Shown: positions 21,999-32,652 of the stretch, in pieces
Position numbering within the stretch: the stretch's first letter is position 1
How the letters are laid out: each line of letters opens with the position of its first letter
NCBI GenBank assembly: GCA_011947345.1
Contig: JAAVTG010000095.1
Span: 62,001-126,000, forward strand
Reading direction: 5' to 3'
DNA: 64,000 nucleotides
DNA from: Phytophthora quininea
Taxonomy: Eukaryota > Oomycota > Peronosporomycetes > Peronosporales > Peronosporaceae
Notes under the pieces: generated by a model
What the model saw: only the letters and a program-made list of their open reading frames with translations
Told to the model about the DNA's origin: nothing
Databases searched by the model: none
Program-made: the position numbers and the translations under genes

Positions 21999-22830
21999 AA
22001 ATTCACAAAGAGGCCGGGCAGTCGCCGGGAATAGCAGCAGTTGTATCGGAAAGCCACCACCCGGCTTGTGATTTTGTCTGCGCCAAACGCAGAAGATAAC
22101 GCAGAAGTTTTGATACAAAAGCCGACTGCGGCGCATACATATTCAAGAGAATTAGGCTGAATAACGAGTGTTGGGTCTTCATTCTAGTGTATCGTAATGA
22201 GTACACCTAATCTTGTAGTAATTTAAGCCACCATAACGGGAGCATTGTTGATTTCCATCCAGGAGATTTTGTATCAAAAATTATCCGGACCACGGACGTA
22301 CGAACTCCCCGTATCGGTGTGCTTGTATGACAAATGAAGTGGGGACAATGTTAATGGGGAGTCGAACCTTATAAAATGAGCACAACATTCTAAGCAGAAA
22401 TGGCCCCAGAACTGAGCAGAAACTACGCTGGAATTGAGGGGAATTGAGCGGGGGATTACATTCAACTTCAAAGGTGATGATCCTAACTAAACTAATTGAA
22501 TGCCTGCGTTCATTTTAAATAAAAAATAACTAGTCTGCCACCTTCTATGATGACATATCAAAACTAAATCGGATACCCTCAACGCGTCCCGAACTCAGTA
22601 CGCGTTGAGGTCGCCGGACGACATAGTCTGTGTATTTCACCACGAGCAACATATTAAACTACCAATCCAGCCGGTTTTGTACTATTGCACCTCAATACCA
22701 GTCTGTCAAGCGAATACAACCAAATTCGCAAAGCAACGCTACTCAAATCAAATCAAACCAACTGCCTCAACAGGATCGGCGCATATCATTTCGCGACTAC
22801 AGCAGACGGCTTCTTCCTCGAAGCCAATGC

Positions 22831-23597
22831 TTACGCGATCATAGCGGGTCGGTGCTTCTTCGTCGCCGATGCAGACACCGCAGGTTCGGCAATGTCTTTT
22901 CGAGTTCGGCGCCTCCGCAGGGCATTCGGCACGGGCACTACCGTACGATCGGCTTCAGATGCAGAACGATCTGCCGTCTGCACCGTGTTGCTTGCTTCAC
23001 CGTTCTCGCTGCGAGTCCTGCGTCTTGGCGTCGGAACCGCGGTGGGGGGCTCTAAACAATCGATAACCGGTGTCACGCCACTCGTGGCGGCAATGTCAGC
23101 ACCATCATGGTTGGTGTAGCTTGACTCTTCGTTCTCCGACGCAACATCCAGGGAGGGAGTAAATGAAGCTGGAGTCTTTGGCGGATCTGGATACTCCCAA
23201 CAGGATTGCCGTACATCAGCTGAAGCGAATGAACCTTCTTGAACCGGTAGCACAGGCCAACGCGGTAGCCTATTGCGTTGAGGGAGGCAGTGCGATTCTT
23301 CCAGACAGATAATTGGAAGACGAGTTTGCTGCGTCGTGCGGGGTCCAGTGGTTTGTACTCTGCCAACAACTCGGCAGCATACGGCTCAAGCGACCGGTCG
23401 ATAAGCTCGATGCGCCAGCGCTTCTCCTCTTCTTCGATAGACAGCACACACATCTCGATCGATATGTTGTCACGCATACGTGGCTTCTCATTGGCGATGA
23501 AGGCGCGCACCGCCTCCACATCGGACAATGGAGGACGGGCGTCTTCCGCATCTTGGACCGCCTTTTCCGCCCGAGGGTGTTCAAGCGTGGTCGACAT
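22831..23597 (-). pseudogene. Unknown protein, frameshifted once
   Basis: From the ATG at 23597 an open frame runs about 115 residues (acidic N-terminus, then R-R-S-K-L-V-F-Q-L-S-V-W-K-N-R). The coherent frame then switches near 23250 to a second one ending at 22831, rich in Ser/Thr/Pro with a basic C-terminus (R-R-R-R-T-R-K). I recognise no domain. The charged, low-complexity tail fits a nuclear or nucleic-acid-binding protein, but that is a guess. It is divergently oriented to the SET-domain gene, with about 0.7 kb between. Confidence 0.4.
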
Positions 23598-24326
23598 CGT
23601 GGAATTTCGGAAATGAGACCGAATAAAAGATCACTGTGAAGTCCTTATTAGCCACGACGCAGTGGTTACATGCGCGAGGTAATGCCAGCAACGACATCAT
23701 TTTCGTTGCAGCCGGTACTAGAGTTTTTCGCTGGATCTGTCATCGTCCTTATCTATCAGTGTTGTCGTTCCGGCAACTGCTACATTGCGTTGGCGAACTC
23801 GAATGCTTCAACGACCTCTCTTTCAGCATATCCGATGCGGATTCACTTCCAGCCATTGCCATGTTCACTCGGCGATGGCTCTACTTGTGGTAAGCCGTAG
23901 CTTTCAGCTACTCGATCACGTGACAGCGGCTGCATTGAAGGTCCTCTGGAAGCTGTATCGACTAGGCCGCTCGGAGATGGCTGGACCATCCGATCTCCCG
24001 TGCACTCGACCATCGCACAACGGCACAATGCTCGTTGGGGTCGCTTACGTGCAACGCTCAACGCTCAGCAACGGCTTTAAATACGGTGAAGCCCTCAGTA
24101 CTAATCCCTCGCAGTTCTCGAAGAGCAGTTTTGCCGTTCTATCTGTCCTAGCTAGATGCCGAATAGAACAACGCAGCTCTTGCCTGGCCACATAAACCGA
24201 TCCTGCATTTGTCAATTATCTCCTTCCCCACAACCTATAATGGAGAAACACGCTCCACTGATTCAGCCTTCATTACTTCGCCCATCGGGAACAAGACGTC
24301 ACAATGTGTCATCCGGTTCGAGACGT

Positions 24327-25133
24327 AGAAGTGCTTCGGCCGCGCGACAAGCCTGGCTCAGACTGTTTCATCGGTCAAACGAGCTTATCCAACGGAGCAA
24401 GCACGCGGCGTCTATTACACTCGATTCATCACCGCGGGACCGGAGCGTCAACAGTTGCCAGCCTCCAGTTGGGGAGACTACGATGTGGTGGAAATCCAGG
24501 GTTGGCCAAGCCAAGTCTCCCCGATTAAGCACTCCTTCTTCTCGGTGGCCCGACCTTACCCAGTCTGCAGACGCTTCATCGGCACTGATGAAGCTTGTGG
24601 ATGTTTTCGTCGGTGCATCGTCCAGCGCGACGAAAGTGTAATGAGTTCATGCCCAAACCGAGCAATGTGCGAGGTGTGCGCTACATACAATTGTAGTGCG
24701 GGCGATGGATGTGGAAACCGGTTTCAGACCAAGTACAACCTTGATATAATCGACACGCGTGCTGGCCTAGGGGTAGTTTGTGATCAGCCGATACCAGCGG
24801 GAGCGTTCATTGTTGAGTACGCCGGAGAAATACTGCTAGCACCAGACGCCATGACGCGCAGACAGAAGGTATCAGGTGCTTCTGCACGACAAGACCGATT
24901 GGCTGCCGCACACGCACTTGTTTGTCGATGCGCGGGATTACGGGAACATTTCAAGGTTCATCAATCACTCCTGTATGCCCAACTGTGCTTTGATCGAATA
25001 CGCATGGGGCAACACTAGTCGCCTCGGTGTATTCTCGATTGATGCTATCCCAGCCCTTCAAGAGTTAACATTTCGCTACGGAGCACACAACAGAGATTCG
25101 TTTACTTGTCAATGCGTCCTCCACCAACATTAG
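24327..25133 (+). pseudogene. SET-domain protein (probable lysine methyltransferase), frameshifted
   Basis: A Cys-rich pre-SET/AWS-like segment (C-G-C-F-R-R-C, C-P-N-R-A-M-C, C-G-N-R-F-Q; 24590-24730) precedes the SET core: G-L-G-V-V-C-D-Q-P-I, F-I-V-E-Y-A-G-E-I, then a one-base frame change near 24875, F-V-D-A-R-D-Y-G-N, R-F-I-N-H-S-C-M-P-N-C and E-L-T-F-R-Y-G. The S-adenosylmethionine-binding N-H-S-C box is intact. The final E-L-T-F-R-Y-G differs from the usual E-L-T-Y-D-Y, and the post-SET cysteines (C-Q-C) are incomplete. The N-terminus is open back to a TAG at 24324; no upstream start is clear. Histone methylation is the expected activity of the fold, not shown here. Confidence 0.7.
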
Positions 25134-26395
25134 GTGCTAGCATTCCTTTTCTTGCACACGTTTTCATACATAACTCAATAAATTCGCTTTTGTACCGAAC
25201 TATTGTTCCTGGAGTAACCACTAGCCCGTGTACTGATCCTGCGTTGGATCCGATGGGCCGTCCGTCACTAACTTCAACGCCGTTAACAACTACTGGCCGA
25301 CAGAGAACCAACTGGGCTCCCTGTGCCGGTGCGTGCCCTGGCCGACACTGCCACCTATTTATTATCTTTTCTCGACAACAACTGTCCTGCCTGCTCTCAA
25401 CCTTGCAGCCTCAGCACCTCGCGAAGCGAACTCCTGCACGCCTGTCCTTACCACTTGGTACACGCTCGCCCCTTACATCGCAGTACGGAGACTCGAAGAC
25501 ACACTGGTCTCCTCCCGTTCGTTCGGTCCACGCTAGCACCGTTCTGCACAGCCACCGCTGGCATCAACAACACCAACCGTCCTTCCTGCCTGCACGTCAC
25601 CTTGCAGTCCTTGACAGTATCAATCGCCGCAACGCTGGTCACGGGTCGGTCGACTGTTCCCGCTTCAGTGTCCACCGTCGAGGCTACCACCGTCGTTCTG
25701 CTGGGCGCCAACCTGGTCATGCAATCGCGCAAAACGTCGTGGCGTCTCCGGACTAGCCAGAGCTGGTCTGCGTCCTTTGGCGCGCTAGGCGACTTACAAA
25801 CAGTTTCAATCACCAATCACCAGTGTTTTATACTGTCCATCTCCGTGTTTTATTGGGTGATGTCTATATTTCTAAAAGATGGCTATATCAACCATACTGG
25901 AAGCAAGTGTTAACAGATGTACCAGTCTGTTTCTAACTGGTGGTACCGCCAAAGAGTCGCTGATTGGCGACAAGCGCCACCTACTCGCGGAATAGAAAGT
26001 CTCCATCGAAACGCTTTCGTAACGAATAGAAAAGTAGCGGGACCTTCGATCAAGTGTCGACAAACATACAAAATCTCTGCTAAACGACCCAGGTGGCTGC
26101 TCTTCACGGGCGTTTTCTAACGCGGCCGATCAATGACGTGCGATAGGTTCAGGACAAAAATACCGTTGACAACGGCGCTACCTTTCAAGGCACTTTCGTT
26201 GGGAGTGTATATATCGATTTTGGTGCACGACACGGCCGGTTACAGCCGCCACCATACAGCCTGCAAGTCAAAGTGAGGTCAATGCTAAAAATGATCCCTA
26301 AAAATGCTCAACTTTCACAAAGATCTCCGACGTACCACTACAAGAATCACTAGCTCTCAGCTTCTAGCTGAGAGAACTTCAGAGCCCTGGTAAGA
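25134..26395. other. No supported gene; Ser/Thr-rich open frames only
   Basis: Overlapping open frames on both strands (25106-25913) have biased Ser/Thr/Pro composition but no domain, and neither strand looks more coding than the other. The remainder to 26395 is non-coding apart from a hairpin at 26354-26374. Confidence 0.4.
26354..26374. repeat. Perfect 9-bp hairpin beyond E7
   Basis: CTCTCAGCT, a TCT loop and AGCTGAGAG. It lies just beyond the decayed 3' end of E7, where a terminator or 3'-processing structure could sit, but oomycete genes do not need one. Confidence 0.35.
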
Positions 26396-26396
26396 A

Positions 26397-26821
26397 GTGA
26401 ATCGCGATCTTCTCGTCTTTTATCTTGAGGGCTTTGAAGTCTTTCAAGGCCTGTTTGAACGTGTCGACGATGGATATCTCTCTCTGCTGCATCTTCTCCT
26501 TGAGCTTGGCTTCAGCTTTGTTGAATTTGAGTGCCTCTTGAACTTTTTGCCTTCCGGGGACGTCTTCTTCTCGCCAAGCGCGTTCGTGATGGACGAAAGC
26601 GAAAGCGACAGCCTCTCTTCCTCGTCTGGGTCGGCTGCTCCGAGGCCGCGTAGGCGTCTTGCCTCAGTGCTTGGCACCGCCTCGAGTGAACGTGTCAAAC
26701 TTGGCGATCCCACTTTCAGGGTGTCGATGTCTTCAACACTAGCAGCTGAGATGAGCGGACCGATTGCAAGCATGACAACCGTCGCTACTGCGAAGACGTA
26801 GCAGGGTACCGGCAGACCCAT
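26397..26821 (-). pseudogene. RXLR effector E7, frameshifted after EER
   Basis: The ATG at 26821 starts a signal peptide (VPCYVFAVATVVMLAIG). Then come RRLR near residue 57 and D-E-E-E-R, and the S-I-T-N-A-L-G-E-K-K segment. At about 26556 one base is missing relative to E1/E5. The frame then reads through a basic unrelated stretch (S-S-R-R-R-C-S-R-E-R) and stops at 26444, giving 125 residues. In the original frame, effector-like residues (F-K-Q-A-L-K-D-F) continue to about 26397. E9 carries the same missing base. Confidence 0.7.
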
Positions 26822-27338
26822 AGAGAAGTAGAATTGGCTTGTTGCGGAGAGAGCAAGTTTGGAGATGACACCAAGCGAACGGCCAGTTACGGGACAATGC
26901 AGTGCATGTGATCGGCTCGCTTTGAGTGATTGCGGGAACAGCTGGACGAAACTCCAATCCAATGCACGAACACCTGGGTCTGACTGGTCTGATCGACTGC
27001 GGGGTTTAGCCACTCTCAATCAGGTTACCAATACACTGTACATCGGGCTACGATAGTACAATATACGAGTTATATTGTAACTCGGCTCGTAGAGAGCGTT
27101 TGAGGTCGCTGTTTTGGTATGGTGTAGCTCCAGTACCAGTCGGTTGTACAGCATGACAGCTCACAGCTCCAGCGCAAGCTTAAACTCTCGCTGAAAGTCG
27201 ACAGCAAAGCATGTGGCATGAATGTGCCTATAATACACTCCTTGACTTTAAGCGCGATGATACCGTCGGTCCAGCAGATCCCTTTGAGTAGACATACAGT
27301 TCGGAGAGCTGGAGATGATTCAGATGCCTTACTTGTTT

Positions 27339-27400
27339 CCTGGTTGTTCTTATGGTTGGGGGGCTATTCTGAAATCTGATCTGTTGAATGATGATTGAAT
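27339..27400 (-). mobile_element. Truncated SINE (3' part)
   Basis: Matches the SINE at 6223-6300, from CTTGTTTCCTGGTTGTTC through GATTGAATTTGAAT, but lacks the tRNA-like head. The corresponding place in the right arm (34930-34962) keeps only the last ~30 bases. Confidence 0.55.
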
Positions 27401-27542
27401 TTGAATCCTAGCACCTTTAATACTGTGTTACCTAGCGTGGAAGTTGTTGTACTATATCTGCAGGTAATTGAAGACGGGATGAGGTAGTCGGTGGAACTCC
27501 CAGGAAGTTGGCCGAAGTCTATTTGGTAACTTGACAAGTGAT

Positions 27543-28060
27543 CTACTCTCTACTGGGGCCCGGGTTGGAGTCCAGTTGTGCTTGGTTGGCTGGCGCTCCA
27601 GTCAACACGGTTGTCGTTATTATCAACACGTTTGGCGTTATTGTAGTGAACCTAGGACTCGTTATGCACGAGGTCAGCAGCTTGGCAGCGCTGCCGTTAG
27701 TAGCTTGGCTGACTGGGTACAGTACGCCTCGCACTAGAATAAGCTCGCTCAAATTGCCTGCCCATACGGCTTTCATGCAAGCGTTTTCATGGTCTTTGAA
27801 TGCTTTGGCGATGAAGTAGTCGCCCCTGATCAGCGTTTTGAGCTGGGTTTCCGCTTTGGCTTGTTTGAGATCTGCCTGGGCTTTCTTAGCGGCAGCTCGA
27901 GCTTGCTCGGCTTCTGCAGCCATCTTTTTAAACGATTCGTACCACCGCCAGACATCTTCTTATTGGGCGAAAACGAAGCCCTTTCTTCTTGGCTCGCTGT
28001 TTTGTCGGTGCTAACTGCTTTGAGGCCATCAATAGCTGCATTGTCCACCAAAATCTCTCG
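27543..28060 (-). pseudogene. Effector E8 body (no signal peptide, shared frameshift)
   Basis: From about 28060 the minus strand encodes S-Q-E-E-R and G-G-G-T-N-R-L. A frame break follows at TTTAAAAAG (about 27922). The Ala/Lys helix then continues, with R-G-D-Y-F-I-A-K-A-F, to a distinctive tail (S-A-A-K-L-L, then I-T-T-T-V-L-T-G-A-P-A-N-Q-A) ending at 27543. That tail recurs in frame at 34617-34847 and 46100-46390. The signal peptide is absent from this strand; a matching one lies immediately beside it on the other strand (28095-28250). Confidence 0.6.
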
Positions 28061-28094
28061 CCAAGGCGACCAACAAGTTCATGCGTTTGCCGAT

Positions 28095-28250
28095 ATGATA
28101 TTTCACTTGGTTTTTGTTGCGACAGCTGCCTGTTTGGTGGTCGGTAGCCCACTCTCCTCGGCTGTAAGCGCTGAAGAGACTGCATTCGACCGTGACCAAA
28201 GCAACGAAGCCAGACGTCTACAAAGTCACCAGCGTCTGTTAGCGAATTGA
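28095..28250 (+). pseudogene. Orphan effector N-terminus (signal peptide + RRLQ), inverted beside E8
   Basis: A 51-residue frame from the ATG at 28095 has a clear signal peptide (V-F-V-A-T-A-A-C-L-V-V-G-S-P-L-S-S-A), then E-A-R-R-L-Q, and stops at 28248. RRLQ sits where the RXLR should be. There is no dEER on this strand. The missing rest of an effector begins about 35 bases to the left on the opposite strand, so an inversion breakpoint near 28060-28095 is the likely cause. Confidence 0.6.
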
Positions 28251-28282
28251 ATCGGAGCTTACTCGTACGAAATGAAGGGTCA

Positions 28283-28510
28283 TGTAGTGGGTCTCGATAA
28301 CTCGGAACACACGATAGGAAGCTGGCGCTTCCTGTAACCTGAGTAGTATTGCTTGCTTGTCTTGAGGTAACTTCTAAAGTGTTGATCACGTTGTAGGTGT
28401 GCTAAGCTCACTACTGAAGGTCACTCGTCCTCTAACTTCTATGCCAGCTCGGCCTCACGTTCTGTGCGGCCCGATGCAGTGATCAAGGCTCGGTAGAACC
28501 AGCCACTACA
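28283..28510 (-). repeat. Gypsy 3' LTR
   Basis: Begins TGTAGTGG and ends CCACTACA, the expected TG...CA with inverted termini. It differs from the other LTR by seven substitutions and one single-base indel by my count, roughly 96% identity. Confidence 0.85.
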
Positions 28511-28704
28511 CCGCCCCGTCAAGCCTTGGACACTCCAATAGCTCTTCTTGAAAAACTTGCCTGTCATCCGGAATGTTTACCGCATGAGCGTGAACATCAC
28601 TCCGGACCTTCACTCTGCAACTGCAACTTGCACTTCAACTTGCAAACCCGGTTGTACGTGAGAGATGCTTTGACAGTGCTTTGTCTGCAGCAGAAGCAGC
28701 ATAC

Positions 28705-30228
28705 TCACGGATCATGACTGGTATGTCTTTCCAGAGATGCGAGAGACTCCCACGAGTCCTCTATGGGCTCGAGCCCTTTCCATGACACTAGTAGCTCATA
28801 GCCCTTCTTGTTCTCGCTCCAGCGATGCTCCATGAGCCCTGCTACCGCTAGCACTATGCCCTGCGAGGCTATGTGCGCCTTGAGCTCTTCAGTCACTTCC
28901 AAATCTTTATCTGCATAGTATTTTAGCCTAGAGGAATGCACGTCCGTCTCTGCATCAGTAACTAGGTGCCTCACGACAAACGAGTGCTCATCGGCTTGCA
29001 ATATCTGATACGGCCCAATCCAGGTCACTAGTAACTTGTCTTGATGTTTCTGATCCACTCGTGATCTCAGCACGTAATCTCCAACAGTGAAATTAGCTTT
29101 TCTTGCGTGGCTCTGCATGGCTTTGTTGCGTCTCGTTTGCTGTTCGCGCTTCACTCGTACAGCTCTGTGCATGGCGTGAACGCTGTCACGCAATTGCTGC
29201 AACTTCTGCTCGATCAACTCGGGCTGTCTCGTTATCTCCAACACCTTCTTCTGGTTAGGATCCACACAAAAATATAGCCGAGATGGTAGTGGCAGCGCAC
29301 AGAAAAGTTCAACTGGTGCTTTGTTCCCCAGCGATGGTAACGGTGTGTGGTTTAGGCTGGCTCGTAGCAAAGGCAAGAAGAATATCCAATCCCGAATATC
29401 TACCTTGTACTCGAGGAACAAAACGCAACACTTGGATAATGTCACGATTTACTCGCTCAATGCTGCCATTCAGCCAAGGACTGTATGCCACTGTGAACTT
29501 CTGCTGACACTTCAATCGCTTGCTAACTTCGGCCACAACCGCGTTCTTGAAGTGGCTCCCTTGGTCACTAGACCGGCGGGATGCCAAATCTGCTGTGCCA
29601 GGAGAGGATAGCATCAACTGCAACAGTGCTGGTAGGTGTAGCACATGGTACTAAGTCGCAGTAGTGCGTTGCTTCGTCCTTAAGAACTAAAAGATACTTG
29701 TCCGGGCCGAACGATTCTCCCACCGAAAGAAAATCCCAATGAAGAGCACCATTACGCTCGTGGCACCGGAAAGTCTCGCTCCATGGGCGCCGCACAACCT
29801 TACCACCTTTGACGTATTGGCAAAGCAGACACTTGGCCAGAAATCTATCCACAAATGCTCGAAGTTTGTCCACATGAAAGTATCGTTTCAACAGCTCCAT
29901 CGTAGCTGGTCGGCCGCGGTGACCTTGAGCTCCGCAATGAGCAACCGTCGTCGTTGAAGCAACGTTGTGTCCGTCGTTGGTATCCAAAACTTCCTTTTCG
30001 GTACTATCCTGCCGTTCTCTTTGTCAGAAAATCTGGCAGCACCGAGCCTAGATACTGTTCTTGAGCATTCACTATTTCTGCCGTAGTCGGAAAAGCAAAA
30101 TCCGGGCCACCAAAAGGTCGAATAGCAGTCGGGCTAGTCGTGCTCGCTGATTCAGTTGTTACCGTCCGCACACCATGTTGCTGTCGGTTCTTCAGGGTCC
30201 TATCTACCTCCCTCCACGACTTTGGCAC
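28705..30228 (-). pseudogene. Gypsy integrase with C-terminal chromodomain, frameshifted
   Basis: Three overlapping frames. 29987-29568 has the H2C2 finger (H-C-G-A-Q-G-H-R-G ... C-L-L-C-Q) and the first catalytic Asp in L-H-W-D-F-L. 29644-29309 has the second Asp in S-D-Q-G-S-H-F and the Glu in N-G-S-I-E-R-V-N-R-D. 29445-28705 has the C-terminal domain and a chromodomain (Y-E-L-L-V-S-W-K-G-L ... D-S-W-E-S). The chromodomain marks it as a chromovirus and would direct integration to marked chromatin. Confidence 0.8.
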
Positions 30229-31964
30229 GATGCACTCGGTCGTTTTGCCGCTTGGCGTTGTCTTCGCTTGCTTCGGGTCGTCGGAGTCCTATCTTCCTCT
30301 CCTCGCCGTCTTTTGCGCAGTACAACAGCCTTCAGCGACGCCGCACTGTCAACTTTATGATTTCCCGCCCACCTCGACACCATATCAGCCCACACGTTGC
30401 TGACACCGTCGATATGTTCGATTTGGTGCTTGTACTCCATGATCTTGAAAGCCCAACGTAAGAGCTTTCCTCTTATATGCTTTTTCACCTCTTTTGCAGG
30501 CGCAAAGACGAATATAAGGTTTCTGTGATCACAAAATAATCTGAATCCTTGTGGTCGCAGTAAGAGATAACTAAGCTGATCGCAGGCACACACTATGGGA
30601 AAGGCCTCTTTTTCGATCACGCTCCAGTTTCGTTTAGTTCCAGTGAACGTGCCACTCAAGCATACCAGTAACTCGTGAGCTTGCTCGGCAATGGTTGCTC
30701 GGTCCTTCCAGTTTGTTACTTGGGTCACGATGACAGCCCAACCAATATCGGACGCATCGGTAAACACACAGAGTTCTGCTTCTGGACTTGGAAACGCTAG
30801 GCTTGCTGATGCTGCTAGCTTACTCTTGAGATCTGCAAACGCATACAGCTCCTCAGCGCCGAGTTCAACATTGATCCCTGAAGGGACTCGTTTGGTTCTC
30901 CTTGAAGCTGATGCTAGTGCCTCATCAAGTCTTGCCTGCAACGGTTGCGCCACTCTGGCAAAGTCGATAACACTGCTACGCATCCAGTTAGCGACGCAGA
31001 GAAATTGCTGGAGCTCTCCAGCGTTTTTAGGGCACGGCAAGCCGATCAAAGCTTGAATTCTGCTCGGGTCGTGAGCTACACCTTCACCAGTAATTATTTT
31101 GCCGCACCACTTGACCCTCTTCTCGAAAAGACTTGACTTCTTCACGCTTAGCTTAAAACCAAACTCGTCAAGCAGCTCAAAGAGTCTTTCGAGCTGTACC
31201 AAATAGGTCTTCACGTCAGTAGCGTATAAAAGTAAATCATCTATCCACACGAGCAAGTTCTTGTACATCAATCCGTGCAGACACTTTTCAATCGTAGCTT
31301 GAAAGAAAAGGGCACCATCACAACTTCCTTGCGGCACGCGATTAGGCGTGTAGATTTTGCGATGGGTCATATAGGACAAGACTTCCTGGCTGGCCTTGTC
31401 GACCGCAAGCTGCCAATAACCCTTAATAAAGTCGAAAAGTCCAAAACACTTGACATCTTTCACCACTTCTAAATCCACTTGAACGTTCGGCATCACACCT
31501 GCTGTTCCTTCCACTTGCGCATTGACAGGTTTGTAGTCCGTCGTCTGCCTGTATTCGTTCGCACCCGACTTCCTCACTGGCAGGGCCGGACACGCCCACC
31601 TGCTGTTGGGATTCTCGTAAATCCACCCCAACTTCTCCAGCTTGGCGTTGAATTCGTCCATGAACTGTCTGATAGCTGGCGGATACTTTCTAGCTTTGCA
31701 CTTGTACGATTTAGCTCCTTGCTTCAACCTTATCTTCATCGACGGCACTTTCGCGGGCGGATCGTCGCTCAGGTCGAGCCTCCAAAGGTCGAAACGCGTC
31801 GCTATTCTGTGCAGCTCCATCAGGTACTCCGATGGAAAACCATTGCTAGCAGCTTTTTCCACCAACACACGAACCGCTGCCTCCACATCAGCCACTAGCG
31901 GCGTCGAGAAATTAACTTCGGGTTCGTCACCATCATCGTCTGCGTCAGCATCTCCTTTCGGCAT
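30204..31964 (-). CDS. Gypsy reverse transcriptase / RNase H
   Basis: One open frame of 586 codons. The N-terminal linker is followed by the RT domain, with F-D-F-I-K-G-Y-W-Q at the first catalytic Asp and L-V-W-I-D-D-L-L-L at the catalytic D-D pair (W in place of the usual Y). RNase H starts at L-C-V-F-T-D-A-S-D. It ends in a basic C-terminus. It overlaps the protease frame, consistent with an original gag-pol polyprotein. Confidence 0.85.
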   Translation of the reverse strand: MPKGDADADDDGDEPEVNFSTPLVADVEAAVRVLVEKAASNGFPSEYLMELHRIATRFDLWRLDLSDDPPAKVPSMKIRLKQGAKSYKCKARKYPPAIRQFMDEFNAKLEKLGWIYENPNSRWACPALPVRKSGANEYRQTTDYKPVNAQVEGTAGVMPNVQVDLEVVKDVKCFGLFDFIKGYWQLAVDKASQEVLSYMTHRKIYTPNRVPQGSCDGALFFQATIEKCLHGLMYKNLLVWIDDLLLYATDVKTYLVQLERLFELLDEFGFKLSVKKSSLFEKRVKWCGKIITGEGVAHDPSRIQALIGLPCPKNAGELQQFLCVANWMRSSVIDFARVAQPLQARLDEALASASRRTKRVPSGINVELGAEELYAFADLKSKLAASASLAFPSPEAELCVFTDASDIGWAVIVTQVTNWKDRATIAEQAHELLVCLSGTFTGTKRNWSVIEKEAFPIVCACDQLSYLLLRPQGFRLFCDHRNLIFVFAPAKEVKKHIRGKLLRWAFKIMEYKHQIEHIDGVSNVWADMVSRWAGNHKVDSAASLKAVVLRKRRRGEEDRTPTTRSKRRQRQAAKRPSASCQSRGGR

Positions 31965-32272
31965 GGCAGCATTTCTAACTGGAGCCCCACGTCAATGCCC
32001 AACGCCTCCAACATCTCATTCCCAAGCAGGAATTCATTCATGTCTCCTGGAATTACCAAACATTCAACTGGGGAATTAATCGCCACTGGCCCTGCTGCCG
32101 TACGAAGCTTGACACGCAAATTCGCTACTTTCTTGACTTCCATTGCTCCACTTGCCGTTGTGGATGGAATAGGTGTCGCTACTTCCACGCATTCGACTGC
32201 CGGGAACACTACTCGTAGTCTTTGAAATACACCTTCACTTATACTTGTTTGATCAGCGCCGCTATCGTGCAT
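31895..32272 (-). pseudogene. Gypsy retropepsin
   Basis: The frame begins with M-H-D-S-G-A-D-Q-T, the D-S/T-G-A active-site motif of retroviral aspartic proteases, and continues with an Ile/Val-rich core. It is out of frame with both the knuckle region upstream and RT downstream. Confidence 0.7.
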
Positions 32273-32652
32273 GAGGGTACGCTAAGTACTCCTTCGAGAA
32301 CCACCTCGCCGCCCTCAGGTGGCAGGCACTCTCTAATCCTGCACAATCCAACCACTTCTGCGCTTGCCTTGGCGTCCATCCTGACGGGCTTTAAATTCTT
32401 CCCTCTTTTTGCTCGGATTGCTTCTTTGTCTGCATCTGTGGCGGTGAGGCAGTCGACGAAACCATGGCCTTCGCCACAATGAAAACACTTCTTGTCTGGG
32501 TAAAGTTTCACAACCTTGCGCGATCCAGCGTCCTGTTGCGACGATTCAGCCGCCCGCTTCTTCGACCTTGTAGTGCATTTGAGTATCCAGCTCGCTTTCC
32601 CACCATCGTGCCAAGACATGGCGTAAGCCATGCCCCGGACACTTTCCAACAT
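32239..32652 (-). pseudogene. Gypsy Gag C-terminal part with CCHC knuckle
   Basis: C-F-H-C-G-E-G-H-G-F-V-D-C (about 32455-32500) is a retroviral nucleocapsid-type C-x2-C-x4-H-x4-C finger. It is preceded by a basic linker. About 0.5 kb of sequence with no coherent frame (32660-33190) separates it from the rest of Gag. Confidence 0.7.

Larger units (their letters stand above)
19491..22082 (+). mobile_element. Crypton (tyrosine-recombinase DNA transposon)
   Basis: The span carries a tyrosine recombinase and C-terminal reading frames characteristic of oomycete Cryptons. TTTGTCTGCG occurs at 19491-19500, at 21977-21986 and at 22073-22082, so a short direct repeat brackets the coding part. Boundaries are inferred from these repeats. 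Cryptons move by tyrosine-recombinase-mediated excision and integration and leave short direct repeats, which fits. Confidence 0.65.
26397..27750 (-). repeat. Left arm of a large inverted duplication
   Basis: Read on the minus strand, this matches 34617-36006. It covers the upstream block (27750-27540), the spacer with SINE remnant, the conserved promoter region and effector E7. Copies differ by small indels and by the length of the SINE remnant. The arms are separated by about 6.9 kb, containing effector E8 fragments and the gypsy element. Confidence 0.75.

Noticed and set aside
25106..25913. Two long overlapping plus-strand genes and one minus-strand gene
   Set aside because: Composition is Ser/Thr/Pro-biased in all frames, no domain is visible, and no frame is supported over the others.
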